64,000 nt of DNA from Epiperipatus broadwayi (taxonomy: Eukaryota > Onychophora > Udeonychophora > Euonychophora > Peripatidae): NCBI GenBank assembly GCA_028023455.1, contig JAQFVV010006294.1, positions 3,377,001 to 3,441,000 of the forward strand. The letters are read 5' to 3'. The translations under genes and the position numbers were made by a program. This document shows, piece by piece, positions 1 through 12,704 of this stretch (positions within the stretch are counted from its first letter, which is position 1; every line of letters begins with the position of its first letter). The notes under the pieces were generated by a model, which saw only the letters and a list, made by a program, of their open reading frames with translations, searched no databases and was not told the DNA's origin.

Positions 1-869
1 AGCAGGGCGATAGCTTAGATTATTTTCTATAATGTTCACTTCCAAAATTGAGATCGAATTAACAATTGAAACTTGTTTAACACTGCTAAAATCTGATGCA
101 AAGATAAAATTCTTAAAACCATCATTGCTAACATATTATATTCCGTGTTTTCTATGAGATTTGATGTGCAAATGAATTTCCTGTTTATTCTATTAATAAA
201 ATTAGGGTTTCTAGTGTCTATTTTTTTTAGAAATATTTGGCTTCATTTAAAATTATTTTTAAAAGGTTTATAATATTTTAATGATTCCAAGAATTATTTA
301 AGCTAGCTTTTGTCTCTTTCTAATGGCAACCATTTGCATAAAACGGAACGATGGATAATTTCAATTATCATTGAATGAAAACTGTTTCAAAATTTCCTCT
401 AAAGATGAAAAAAACAATAAAACAGACATTCACTTACATTTTGGTAACCTTTTTGTTTATGAATCCAACAATGGACTATGACTTTGGTGAATTCACCAAT
501 TCCAAAATTTTTATCTTAATTTATATGTATTTCTGATATTGCTAGAATTTCTTTTTAAAGTATAAGATTATTAGTTTTATATATTTTCTATAAACGAATT
601 TGATCCAACTTTCTGTTACTATTGTTTCTAGTATTTTTGTTTTCTTTTTATAGAATTCCAGTTGAACATTGCTGAATTAATAATCACTCTTATGTGATTT
701 CATTTTTACTACAATGTGATTGTATTTGATTTTATATTTTAAAAAAAAAATAAAAAATGCAACAACAACAATAAATGTTATTGCTAGAACATTAAGCAAT
801 ATATCTGATTTATATTTTTATTCAAACATAGAAATTAAATGTCATTATCATTTTGAACCATTATCAATC

Positions 870-2140
870 CACAATAGCATGAAGGTCTCTCTAAATTTAA
901 TCCAGTTTTTTTTTTATCCATAGACTCATCATTCCAACAAACTTTATTATTTTCATTCATCCATCTCATATGTCATCTCTTTCTAGGTCTTTTATTATCT
1001 CATCTAGCAATATTTTCAGACTAGCTTCATTTCAGTCTCTTAATTCTTTCAATGATGTCTGTTTGCTTTCTCACCCAGGTATTTCATTTTCAATCTATTA
1101 TCTTATCATTTATATTTTCTTCTTAGTTGAATGGTCTGAAGTTTCTTTATTGCTTTTTTTGTTAAAATGTCCAGGTATTAAATCCATAAGAAAGTGGTAA
1201 AATATGTATATTGGAAACATTCTTTTAAAATCCTGGTAATACCAAGTTATTTCTACCAATAGCACTACATCCAAGTTTAATTATATGATTGATTTTATCT
1301 ATTGTTTCCATAGGTATTAATAATCTGATTAAACTATTTGTAATTATCAGTTTGATTCTAATTTATGATTATTAATCTTTATTTTCTTCTTTTAAGAAAA
1401 TTAATTGAACATTATTTTAGTATTTTTAGCTTTTATCTTTAGTTCTACTTTCTTACTTTCATCTGGTAATTCTTCAAAATATTTCCTGAAAGTCTGAAAC
1501 ATATTTGCAAAAACAACCACCTCATTTGGAAAATTTATATAATTTAAATAGTCACTATTTATTTTTATTACCTTCCCATTTTAATTCACAATTATTATTT
1601 TTTTTTGAAGATATGGAATCACTTGGTTATAAACTCTTCTCAATGTTAATCATTGCTGATATATCAATATTTCAGATCTACATCTTTATGGTCTGAAGCA
1701 CAATATTCCTTGGTTTTTTCTGTACTATCTTTTTAAAATATCTGGAAGTGGTCCACTATGCTAAAACCATTTTAAAATTAGTTTATTTGCTTTTTGTTAG
1801 TTAGAATCCAAAGATCATTGTAGATTAGTTGTAATTATCTTGTTAAAAATTTTATATAGAACTGATAGAAGATTAATATGTCTTTAATTTTTAATATCTT
1901 TTTTACTTCCTTTCTTAAATACCATTATTAAGATTGTATACTTCCATTCATATAGCAAGCACTTCTTTATCATTTAGGCATTTGATATATAGTCAACAAC
2001 TATTTCTTGACCTGAATCTTCTATAATTTTAATAATAATTCCCTCACTCCCCGGAGCTTTTCCTTTCTAAATGTAGTTATTATTAAGTTCTACATCATTT
2101 AGGCTTGTAATAGATTTCACAGGTGAAAGATGTACATATA
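870..2140 (-). mobile_element. RTE-like LINE, decayed copy 1 (reverse strand)
   Basis: Read on the minus strand from about 2140 to 870, broken frames give the same protein landmarks as the better copy at 37-38.9 kb. There is a GKAPG-like RT entry motif near 2060, a KKDI..LLSVLYKIFNKIITT stretch near 1890-1830, ANMFQTFRKYFEELPDESKK near 1500-1440, and the C-terminal KRPRKR..MRWM motif near 1000-960. The element is a non-LTR retrotransposon (endonuclease plus reverse transcriptase) of the type often annotated RTE/BovB-like. Stop codons and frameshifts are frequent, so it is inactive. The 5' end is missing. Clade assignment is inferred from motifs only. Confidence 0.7.
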
Positions 2141-2208
2141 TATTTTTCTATGTTATACTTTTTATTTTTAATTTTTGGCAGTAAAATGCATAACAATAAT
2201 ATATATAT

Positions 2209-3352
2209 ACAAACTTGCTTTCATATGATGGAATTAAAATCCATTATGTTGCCTTCATAAAATACTTTAATATAAAAATATAAACACATATTATAGACAA
2301 CCACATTTGAATTAATAAATAATAAATTTATTTACATCAAATCGATTTTCGTTCAAAATGAACCTTCTCAAGATGTTAGAATAAATCAAAAAGTCACGCA
2401 ATTTTTATTAACTTAGTATACACCTATTGTTCAAATTAAATTTTAAAAATTATTAAAATTTTCAATGTTTGGTTGACGACTTACAACTCAACTTCACGGA
2501 TTCTTGTAGCAAAATCTAGAAACTTAGCATCCTTTAACCTTAATAATAAAGACTTCATAAAATTATGACAAAACAAGGACACACTTTATAAAATTTACCA
2601 GCAACAATCAGAAGACACCGATCACACCAAATGTCTGTAAAGTTGAAAGAAATCAGATGGCATATCTTCAATATAGCAGTTTTCTTAATCTTGTTTATAA
2701 AAATCTTTAAATAAATTAAAAGATATTATATCCATTGAATTATATAAAAACTTGCATTTTTCTTTAGTAGATCAAATTCTAAAGTTATTTCATTTAATAT
2801 TAATATTTCAATGACGTTCTAATTTAAAACCATTTAAAATTTTAATAATTTTTAAAATTTAATTTGAACAATAGGTGTATACTAAGTTAATATAAATTAA
2901 AAGATTTTTATAAACACGATTAAGAAAACTGCTATATTGAAGATATGCCATCTGATTTCTTTCAACTCTACAGACATTTGGTGTGATCGGTGTCTTCTGA
3001 TTGTTGCTGGTAAATTTTATAAAGTGTGTCCTTGTTTTGTCATAATTTTATGAAGTCTTTATTATTAAGGTTAAAGGATGCTAAGTTTCTAGATTTTGCT
3101 ACAAGAATCCGTGAAGTTGAGTTGTAAGTCGTCAACCAAACATTGAAAATTTTAATAATTTTTAAAATTTAATTTAAACAATAGGTGCATACTAAGTTAA
3201 TGTAAATCGCGTGACTTTTTGATTTATTCTAACATCTTGAGAAGGTTCATTTTGAATGAAAATCGATTTGATGTAAATAAATTTATTATTTATTAATTCA
3301 AATGTAGTTATCTATAATATGTGTTTGTATTTTTATATTAACAAACTTGCTT
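2209..3352. repeat. Fold-back element with about 440-bp inverted arms and flanking 12-bp direct repeat
   Basis: The left arm (about 2267-2708) is the near-perfect reverse complement of the right arm (about 2900-3341), separated by a spacer of about 190 bases. The 12-mer acaaacttgctt occurs at 2209-2220 and again at 3341-3352, and looks like a target-site duplication. The right side also contains a direct duplication: a segment of about 60 bases at 2836-2895 recurs at 3145-3205. No coding potential is visible inside. About 46 bases (2221-2266) at the left end have no partner on the right, suggesting an end deletion. A non-autonomous fold-back or long-TIR DNA transposon fits best; the superfamily is unknown. 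Confidence 0.75.
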
Positions 3353-4944
3353 ATATATATTTTACACAATATTTTATTTTTCTACTTTTATTCTAGTAAT
3401 AATTTTAATGGCTTTTTAATCGGAAGGAAATTCATTTTTCCAAGTTAATTTTATTAAAATTGATATAATGTTAAAATCACAGAATAAAGAACTAAATGTA
3501 TATCAATATTTATCTGAGAAAAATATTAAAACAAAGCCAATTTTATCAAATGAAAAGATCTATTAGGCTCAACTAACTACTTTGATGCTTGGATATCATA
3601 TGATCTCTCAAACAGTAATCATAGAATGATATAAAGTTGCAATCATTAAATTTTAGCCAAAAAAAAAAAGCAATTCATATGTAAAAGTTGGGAGTATAAT
3701 GTACTTGTAGTATGACGGCTTGTTTAAAACATAGCTCATGTGTTATATAAGGTTTTTCTGCAATAATCCAGTAAATCTTTTGATTCCATTTTTTTTATTC
3801 AAATTGTATCCTCCCAAAAATGTTTTTATATTTTAATACAATAATTGTTGTAACATAATTATTTTCTTTTCACTTTGTATACCCACTATGTTATTTTTTT
3901 TTTTAAGTGTTTTTTTAAATATTAATTTGGGTGAATACATTTCTTTATATCTCTTTTTTATTTATGACTAACTTCTTCTTTTTTTTTTTTTTTTTTTAAT
4001 ATATATTTGTTTATACAATTGTTGCCAGTCCAGTTATTGCCCCATATAGTTTGGCACAGTCTTTGAATGGCAGATTTTAGAGTCAAGATGCATAAATTCG
4101 TGCCAGCTATCAATTTTAATGTTCAAACTTCTTACAAACTCCAGAACAATAAATAATTTCATTTATTTTATATTTATTCAATTGTGTGTTAATGGTCTTG
4201 CCCAGGTTGAGTGTATTGTTGAGAACTGTGGATCCATTATTAACTGAATTAATGTTAAGATATGTATATTTTTCATAATGACAGCTGTATTTGCCCACAT
4301 TAATTTACTACATGCTATCCATGTCATTTAATTATTCAACAATAATCAGTAAATGGAGTGACTAGATATTTTTACCTAGAAGGCAAACCAAGGATGAAAA
4401 ACAGTTCAATCCTCAGCATTTGATAATTGACAAATCTGATTAATTCTGTCATTTTTACTGTTCTGTGGGAGGGAATGTTGAAGAAACTGATTTACCTGTA
4501 ATGGACTATTTAAAGTAATTTTACCTTTACTTATATATATATTTAAAAAAACATGTACTTTATTTAATTAGAAATATTGATTAATTATTAGTAAGATTTT
4601 GGGAAATATTTTTCTGGTTTTTCTGCATTAAGTACTTCAATATAGAAAATTTTGTAACAGTATTGAAGTTAATAATAGACAGCACATTTTAATCACACTT
4701 CTTTACTGTTATGTTTAATTACTATTTCTAAGTTATTATATTCTATTCTAAAAATTTTAATCTTAGTGTTGTTTTTGTATTTATTTCTTCATGGTTATTT
4801 TTGTTTTGTTTAATTATAAGTCATTAAATAAAGATAATTCATTTTACATCTGGAGGAAATAATTTTTAAGATTAAATTTGTGTAAGTCATTATGTTTAGA
4901 AATTCATATATTGATTTTTTTTTTTTTTTAAAGCTTTAATTAAT
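3353..4944. other. AT-rich non-coding stretch
   Basis: I see only poly-A/T runs (for example 3978-3997) and no convincing coding or repeat signature. It is treated as intronic filler. Confidence 0.4.
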
Positions 4945-5090
4945 TCATCTTTTCCACAGCCATTCATATTATTAGAGATCTGATGATGGGGATGTTCAAA
5001 GCCCTTGTTTGCCAATTTTGTTCTCATGCCCATATTGACCGTAAGTCTTTCTGACCTCTCATATGGTAGGACCTTACATCTAGTTTAAGT
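4945..5090 (-). repeat. Fragment of hammerhead repeat family A (no ribozyme core)
   Basis: The segment with ctcatgcccatattgacc and ctgacctctcatatgg matches the part of the family A unit seen at 16670-16760 (gtcatgcccatgttaac, ctgacctttcatgga). The ribozyme end is absent. The match is by eye and moderately diverged. Confidence 0.45.
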
Positions 5091-6739
5091 ATATATATTA
5101 ACTTGTATTTAAATATTAGATATTCAGTCTGTATTCTGGCCATCCTTCTGTGTATTTAAAATGGTCTTGGGGTCCTATATATGAGGAATCAAAATGACTT
5201 ATGGTCAACAAGAGTATGACAACTAAATTGGCAAATAAATGCTTTGAACATGCTATCATCTGATTAATTAATTCAATTTATTTTTAAAAATATTATGGCA
5301 GTGAATAATGTTTGCTTATTTACTAATAATGCAAAATAAAATGAAAGCATCCAATCATTTGCTTTATTGATCCCATTTTATTTCAGTATCCTAAAAATGT
5401 CTGATGAAAATGATTATCATCAGGTGTCATAAACTTTGATTTCTGATATTCATGGAATTGCGTTTTTCCAGAATAGTCAACAACTGTTTGGCTTTTTAGT
5501 GGAAATTGGTAGCATAAAATGAGTTTATAGTATATCATCTTCAATTATATGTAAACCCCCCCAAACAAACAAACAAACAAAAAAAAAAGTAAATAAATAA
5601 AAATATTAAAATTCCTCAATTTAATTAAGTTTTATGATATGATAGTGGTTATTTTTCTGTCTCGGAGTGCCATACATGATTACGTTTATGTATTAAAGTA
5701 TATTTTATAATTTGCTTTTTTTAATCCTTTCTGAACATTATACAATATTTCATGTAGTAAAATATTTTCTAAATTTAAAGCTAAAAGAATTATAAAACTT
5801 TTGTGAATTTAAAGTAAGTAATAACAAATGAGAGTTAACCATATAGATTTCAAAGTCAATATGGATGCAAAAGCATCAGTCAAACTGCTATAGTACTTTT
5901 ACAGAGTTGAGAAAATTTTTTATTGAAAGAATGTGAATGAATGATCACGCACAATGAATATATATGTGAATTGAGTTTTCTTAATTTATTATTAATAATT
6001 ACATTATTATTTTAGTTTTGTGTATTCTGATCTTAATTTATATATATACTTATTATATATATAAAAAAAGCATCTATGTTATATGTGTGTCAAAAGACCT
6101 GTACACTTGCAGTTCAGCAAAATTTAATATGTATTCTATTATAATTAAAGCTTATCAACAAAATATAAGAGATATTGTAGTTCCACTATATAATCTAATT
6201 GGTATTGAAAAGAATTGAAAGATAAAAACAATTTCCAAATTACAAGAACAAATTGACAAAATATGAGCGAGTATAAGATTGAATACAATTTGATGGGGTT
6301 ATTTATTGGGCATAGTGTAAAATATTAAATTCATTGGAATTTTTTATTTTATTTTAATAAGACATTCTTATAAAAAATAAGAAATAGATATAAGAATAAA
6401 TTTTAAGTAATAACTGCTTGCCTTTGCTTGTAACTAAATGATTGTGTTAGAAATTTAAAAAATATTTATTATTGTCATATAATAAACAAGTGTACAATAG
6501 TCAATAATATGTTTAAAAATACATATATACAAGCAACAAAGATTACAAATTATAAAATTATCATAGAAAAGCCTTTTTCAGCAAATTATGTTTTTTGCCC
6601 TTTTGAATATGTCTCCAGAATACTACGATTTAAAGTACATACAGCGACATCTATATCAATACATGAGAGAAGACAGATAAACAAATGGGTATCTACAATA
6701 ATTTTTAGATAAAAGCAGCAGTTTATCAGCAAATTTTCA
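5091..6739. other. AT-rich non-coding stretch
   Basis: It contains a short (caaa)n run near 5563-5582 and AT microsatellites near 6040-6060. Nothing else is recognisable. Confidence 0.4.
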
Positions 6740-7193
6740 AATGAATCAAGAAAATGTATGAAGAATTGAATGAATATCTAAGATTTTGTAAAATAATATG
6801 GAAAAACGTTAATAATGATATAAGAAAATATAACTATGAACTGTCAAAAAAAAAAACTCTTGAGGAAAATAAGTTTAGAGTATAAAACATCTTGATAATG
6901 GAAGGGAGGCAATTTCAGCAATGAGAAGAAAATATGAAACTATTACTAAGAAAAAGGATAACATCATGAAATGGATACAATAGTTTTACATATTAATGAA
7001 GAATAAGAAAACAAAAAATATCCACCACAGTTACTATATTTTCTGAATTGCCAAGAATTTTAAATAAAGAGATGGTACATTCAATTAAATCTATGAAGAT
7101 GGGAAAAACTCTGGAAATGACAAAATTGTTATTGATATCTTAATTAAAGAAGCAATTGAAGAAATAAAAACAATTGCTGGAAAACCAATATAT
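6740..7193 (+). mobile_element. RTE-like LINE copy 2, 5' part (interrupted)
   Basis: From about 6830 the DNA aligns with 37130-37480 in LINE copy 3 (shared stretches such as tataactatgaactg, gacatcatgaaatgg and attttctgaattgcc). It lies just upstream of the RT palm. It stops at 7193, where a 1.87-kb insertion begins, and resumes at 9059. The reading frame is badly broken. Confidence 0.65.
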
Positions 7194-9058
7194 ATATTCT
7201 TATTCTTCTCCTTTATTCTTCTTTGCATTTCTTCATACATTCATATATATTGCTTACAATAACTCTCGTCATATACACTTTAATGCAAAAAAAATAAATT
7301 CATATATATTTTTTATTTTCCTGACAATTTCGACTGTCCTGCAGTCTTCATCAGAATTACAATATTGAGTGATAACCATTACTTCATATTCACATAAATA
7401 TATATATATCAAAAATATATACATACATATCTTTAAAACATACATAGATATATACACATATACAAATCCTTATATATATACATCCATACACACTTATATA
7501 ACCTGCATATAAAAATACATATATATACAAAATGACATCAAATACACAATTTTTACATTATTTTTTTAAAAACTTATTTTATTTTTAATTTTTTAAATTT
7601 AAATTTTTTAAAAAACTAACCTTTATTACTTCTTTATCAATTGTACTTTTATTTTCTACTTTTTATACTTTATCTTTTCTTCCTATCTATCATTTTTACA
7701 TTATTATCTAATATATTTTATCATCTTATTCTTTAATAACATTTTTTATTTTATTCTCTTTAATAATTCCCCTATCCATTTTAACTTAGCATTCTTAACG
7801 TCCTCTACCTTTTAAAACAACTTTTTTCAGATTTCTTATCTTTTTTTTTATATAGACTTCTTTAATACAATTCCCTCTATTATCAATTTCCTTAACTTAT
7901 AATTCTATTTGAAAATTTAATCTTACAAACCTTTATATATATATATTTACAAATTTTTACCTATACCCACATATTAAACCTTTTATATACTAATTTTATA
8001 TACTAATTTTATTATTATTAATCCTATAAACAAATACTATTTTAAACTTTTATTTTTTATTTTTAATATACGTATGTATGTATATATCATTCAATATTAA
8101 TATATTAAAAATAATTCAATAAAAATTATTTAATAAGACAACTTTTATAATAATATTATGTTTAATAAGCCTCACCAACCTGGATTTCGCCCCTATATTG
8201 GAGCCTTATCAAGATGTAAATACATTTAAAGTTATATTATAATTTTTTCTATTTTACAGCAACTCCTCCATCTACAGGCTTCATTTTACATTACAATATT
8301 AAAGATAAAATAAATATTCTATTTCTCATTCATTATATACATAAATAATTATATATAATATTTACTTATAAATTATAATCATGTATTTACATTATATAAT
8401 CATATATTTATATTTTAATATTATTTATAAATTTCCTAATTTTCTCTTTTTTACATATTATAACTATATTTAATAATTTAAACTCAACATAATTAGAATG
8501 ATAATCATCTATATAAATATATACATATAATTTACCTATAATTATACTTAACTTAAATTAAATTTTCCAGCTATCTAATAATACCCATTTTCCAGCCAAT
8601 TTTACAGGACCTTTAACTATATTCATACGTTTTTCAAAATTCTCTTGTATATACAAAGATTCATAACATATCCTCTCACTATACTTTTTTACATATTTAA
8701 TTACGTGAATGTTTTTTCGCAATTTATTTTATGTCCAGTATTTAAAAAATGTAGATAAATCCCTGATTTCATATCCTTCCTTTTAATTGCTCTATTTTTA
8801 TTAAATATAATATTATTATAAAAGTTGTCTTATTAAATAATTTTTTATTGAATTATTTTTAATATATTACGTTGCAAAGACAACATTATGAACAAGTTTT
8901 GATTTAAAATTTGACCATTTTTTGATATATCATTCAATATTGTAGCTCTGATGAAGACTGCAGGACAGTCGAAACTGTCAGGAAAATAAAGGAATTATAT
9001 TTTTTTTTAAATTTGCATTAAAGTGTATATGAGAAGAGTTATTGTAAGCAATATATAT
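7194..9058 (-). mobile_element. Penelope-like element remnant inserted in LINE copy 2, with 14-bp TSD
   Basis: The 14-mer gaaaaccaatatat, part of the LINE, is present at 7180-7193 and repeated at 9059-9072; LINE sequence continues across it. Inside, an outer inverted repeat pairs about 7246-7370 with 8930-9052 (both carry gactgtcctgcagtcttcat or its complement). An inner inverted repeat pairs about 8095-8161 with 8802-8870. Minus-strand frames at 8560-8795 encode a PLE-type GIY-YIG C-terminus. The remainder is AT-rich with no RT left. Terminal inverted repeats and a TSD of this length fit PLE integration; the element is strongly truncated. Confidence 0.65.
8555..8790 (-). pseudogene. GIY-YIG endonuclease C-terminus of a Penelope-like element
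   Basis: On the minus strand one frame reads MKSGIYLHFLNTGHKIN followed by CEKTF. After a +1 shift near 8700 the next frame reads KKYSERICYESLYIQENFEK and then KGPVKLAGKW before a stop. The H..NTGH.I(N/F) motif, the following R.CYES.YI helix and the terminal W are the usual layout of the last part of PLE endonuclease domains. The upstream RT domain is missing, so this is a dead fragment. It is a different PLE lineage from the copies at 52-54 kb and 63 kb. Confidence 0.6.
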
Positions 9059-10330
9059 GAAAACCAATATATCAAATGTCTAAATAATAAAGTTATACCA
9101 AATGAGTGGAAAAATGCAATAGAAATATTGATATTTTAAAAAAGTGATTAAGAAGATATTAAAATTTACAGACCATCAGTCTCCCATCAGTTCTATACTA
9201 AATCTTTACCAAGATAATTACAATTAATCTATAGTGAACTTTAAATTCAAAACTACCCAAAAGATTATCCTAGATGGCATAATAGATCATATCCAAGTAT
9301 TGAGAGAAGTTATAAAAAAGACCAATGAATATGAGTTGCCATTATGCTTTGGATTTGTAGATTATGAAAAGGCATTTGATTTTATAAGTATTCTTTAAAT
9401 CATCAATATATAGATCTAGAATATTGTCATATTCTGAAAAATATTTACTAAAATGTAATAGCAGTGATTAGATTATGTGGTGATATTACGAAGATTAACA
9501 TTCATAATAAAATATAGCAGAAAAATCCCATATTTCCAAAACTTTTTCAGTAGTTTTACAATAAATATTGTATAGGTTAAAATGGAAAGCTAAAGGAATA
9601 AAAATACATGGATATTATTTAAATAATTTAAATTTTGCAGATGATATGGTTGTTTGTTTAATAATGCTTCAGAGCTTCATGAAATGTTACAAGAGTTGTC
9701 AGATGAAAGTAAGAAAGTAGAATGCTAAAAAAGACTAAATGTAATAATGTTCAGTAGATTTTCTCAGAAGAAAATAAAGATCGATAAGTTAACAGCTACA
9801 AATATCTTAGCCATACTTTTAATACAGGTGGAAATATAATGGATAAAATTGATCATAGAATTACATTTGCATGGAGATCATTTTGTATAAATAATTTAAT
9901 ATTAATAGGAAATATGCTAATGTGTTTAAAATGGATTTAAAAGGTATGTTTTAACAGCTTTTACATATGGATTTATAACTTGGATATTTAATAGAAAAAC
10001 AATGTAGAGATTTTAAACCATAGAAAAAATTATGGATAGATGTATATTGGGAATAGCAAAGAGAGATTGGAAGCAAAATATATGGGCTTTAAATAATTTA
10101 GTCTGAAATGGAGTAGATGAATAGTTTCTGTTTTAAACCAGATCCCAAGAAATTGTAAACAATCTAAAAGGAAATTACATGTGAGATGGATGGTTGAAAT
10201 AAAGAAGTTTGTACGTGTAAATATAGAGAAGAGAGGATATGGTGTGGAGAAATTTGGGAGATTCAGTGTTGAAATATTATAACTAAGACTAAGAATGATA
10301 AGTGCAAGGAATTAGTTGATAATTGCAAGG
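9059..10330 (+). mobile_element. RTE-like LINE copy 2, 3' part
   Basis: This continues the element broken at 7193. The RT palm is readable with frameshifts: FGFVDYEKAFD near 9348-9382, a FADDMVV-like catalytic box near 9635-9655, then the thumb. The C-terminal KRKLHVRWM motif falls near 10160-10190. Numerous stops mark it as a pseudogene. Its end near 10330 is approximate. Confidence 0.7.
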
Positions 10331-11499
10331 TAATTTATAACTAATATATCATGACTTTTTTCTGTGAATTATAAAATCTTTCTTTTCATATAAAAGTCAT
10401 TTTTCTCATTTTCTAGATCTAGATTTGAATTTATTTTTAATTTAAAAAGGAGCATCATTTAAACTTGCTCTAGAATGCCCTTGGTTTTTTATTTCTTTTT
10501 ATCTAAATCAAAAACTGAATTTAAAATTGATTAAATCTAATGTATTATAAAAAGATTATATATGTTTATAGAGATATTCTTGACTGTCGAATATTATCAA
10601 TAAAAAGAATTATACAGAATTTATGTATTTCAATTCAAGCTAAACGCTTTGAAAGTGAGAAATAAGAAAAGCTTAAAATGGAATTCTTATATGCGTAATA
10701 TAATAAACTCAGCATGCTTTCAATATGTCTGTAACAATATTACAATCATATGTATTATTTACATTTATATATTAAATTTCCAGTAGTTAGTAAGAATATC
10801 AAGGCTTATAAATACATTATCTATCAAGGCAATATCAAAATATTTTATTAATATTTGTTGCTTATTTAATGTATTCCAAAAAATAACATTGAGTTATTTT
10901 TCTCACTAATACTTCATTATATAATTTTTGATATTCAGCCATCTTATTCTTTTCCCTCTCGATGACTTTCACTAATTAAATAGTCATGCATATTTTTTAG
11001 TGCAGTGGTAGAATGTCAGATTCTGGGGCATAAAAACGATTTCAGTTTTAGCTTTTCCAGGGCTGAAACTTTTTATGAACTTTTGAGCAATAAAGTCAAT
11101 CATTTATGAATAATAATTAAATACAATTTGGAATATAAAGCAGAATCAATCAAAATGCATGTTTTTCTGTTTTGTTTTGTTGTTTTTTTTTAAAAATTGA
11201 CATTTTTAAAAGTGCTTTAGATATTGGTTTTGTTATTTTATGTAGTATATTTAATCGTCTTTTTGTGCCTGTTATTATAAATGCTCTCATTAGGTTGTTG
11301 TATCTTTTTTTTATAACATATTTTTGACTTTTTCTTCTGATAACCTTATTCAGATTTTCACCTTTTTTTTTAAATAACAAACCCTATAAAATTATAATTA
11401 ATATTGACTCTAAAGCATTTAAAATATATTTCTTCAGTGGACTATATATAGGCTTTTTTTTCTTCAAAAACTTCAATAAGCTTTATCTTGGCCAATGTA
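10331..11499. other. AT-rich non-coding stretch
   Basis: I find no coding or repeat signature beyond poly-T and short AT runs. Confidence 0.4.
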
Positions 11500-11785
11500 A
11501 TTCAAAAAATAAATACGTATAGGTGTCTAGAGAAAAGCGTTATTTAATCATAATAGCATGGCCTGCTTAGCATGCTTTCGACTACTGAATAGTCATAAAC
11601 GTAGTAAATTTTCTATTTTGGTTATGCTCTTATAAACATTACAAGTCCATCTTACAATCACTGCTATGTTTGTGATTACTCAGTGGTCAAAAGCATGCTA
11701 GGCAGACCATGCTTATGATTAAATAAAACTGTTCACTTTTCTCTAGATACTTTGTACATATTTATTTTTTGAAAAGCTCTTTATC
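11500..11785. repeat. Palindromic repeat with arms of about 110 bp
   Basis: The left arm (about 11500-11610; ctagagaaaagcg, taatcataatagcatgg, cctgcttagcatgctttcga) is repeated in reverse complement at about 11650-11785. A few mismatches and small indels separate the arms. No ORF is present. It probably is a hairpin-type non-autonomous element; no flanking duplication was convincing. Confidence 0.6.
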
Positions 11786-12428
11786 TCCCTATCTCTATAT
11801 AACACATTTAAATATTGCTATCTTTTTTTTTTTTTTTTGACATTTTCAATTTTGTTTAAAGATTTTTAAAAATAACTGTTTGTTGAGAATGCAAATTTTT
11901 AAGCCGCTAATACACAAATCTACAGTTAATTGAAATAGAATGATTTATGTACAATATATATATATAATATTCAAATACAAGTATATTCTCTATTAAATTT
12001 AATAAAATTAGAAGGGACTTGAACTCAGTCTTTTAGTAGCATTGACACTTGTGATTATAAAATATTGGTAGAAGGATAGATTATTGTTTCTTTTAAGAGA
12101 ACATTTTAATTCATTCCATTTATTCACATTATCATATAAATTTAATAATAATTGTATTTTCCATTTTTGTCCATAAACAATGAATAAATTGACAGATACT
12201 AAATTGCATCACAAACTCTCAGAACTATTTTTTTTTTTTACTACTGAAGTCTTGTTAGCTTAAGGAATCGCAGGAAAACTTCAACCACCAATGACTTACC
12301 TATTCTTTACATAATTTGGCAGACTGGAATATAGATTGTCTCTGTAAATATGAGGCAGTAGTTGTACTATCTAAATTAATATTACCTACTGGTATGCTTT
12401 GTTTAAATATAGACTTTGCATGTCCCTT
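11786..12428. other. AT-rich non-coding stretch
   Basis: Poly-T at 11823-11839 and 12231-12240; nothing else recognised. Confidence 0.4.
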
Positions 12429-12704
12429 ATTTTACTAAAGTAATATACAAATTAAAAAGCATATGAAACACTTGAAACGAGAAGCTATAAAGATTCCACA
12501 AAATATTATAGGCTAAGTGCTTTCGAGGCTATTTGCCTCATATTCTTAGCGGTAATGTGAGGCAAATGGCCTCGAAAGCGCTTAGCCTATAATAATTTGT
12601 GGAATCTTTATAGCTTCTCGTTTCAAGTGTTTCATACGCTTTTTAATTCGTATATTAAATTATCGAGTGAGAAGTTTAAAATCCTTAATATTTTACTAAA
12701 GTAA
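12429..12704. repeat. Near-perfect 100-bp palindrome flanked by 15-bp direct repeats
   Basis: The arms 12441-12540 and 12558-12657 are reverse complements with very few mismatches around a 17-base loop (12541-12557). The 15-mer attttactaaagtaa is found at 12429-12443 and again at 12690-12704, which suggests a target-site duplication. The arms are relatively GC-rich for this window and well preserved, so the insertion looks recent compared with its neighbours. No coding capacity. It could be a retroposed hairpin RNA or a MITE. Confidence 0.7.

Noticed and set aside
4970-5000. Isolated ctgatgatgg as a hammerhead core
   Set aside because: No GAAA box or stem II follows; it is the non-ribozyme part of a family A fragment.
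7320-8985. ctgatga-hairpin-cgaaactgtc motifs as further hammerhead ribozymes
   Set aside because: Core boxes and a 5-bp stem II are present, but the strands that should form stem I (agct or aatt against aggaaa) do not pair and stem III would have a one-base loop. Kept only as a remark.
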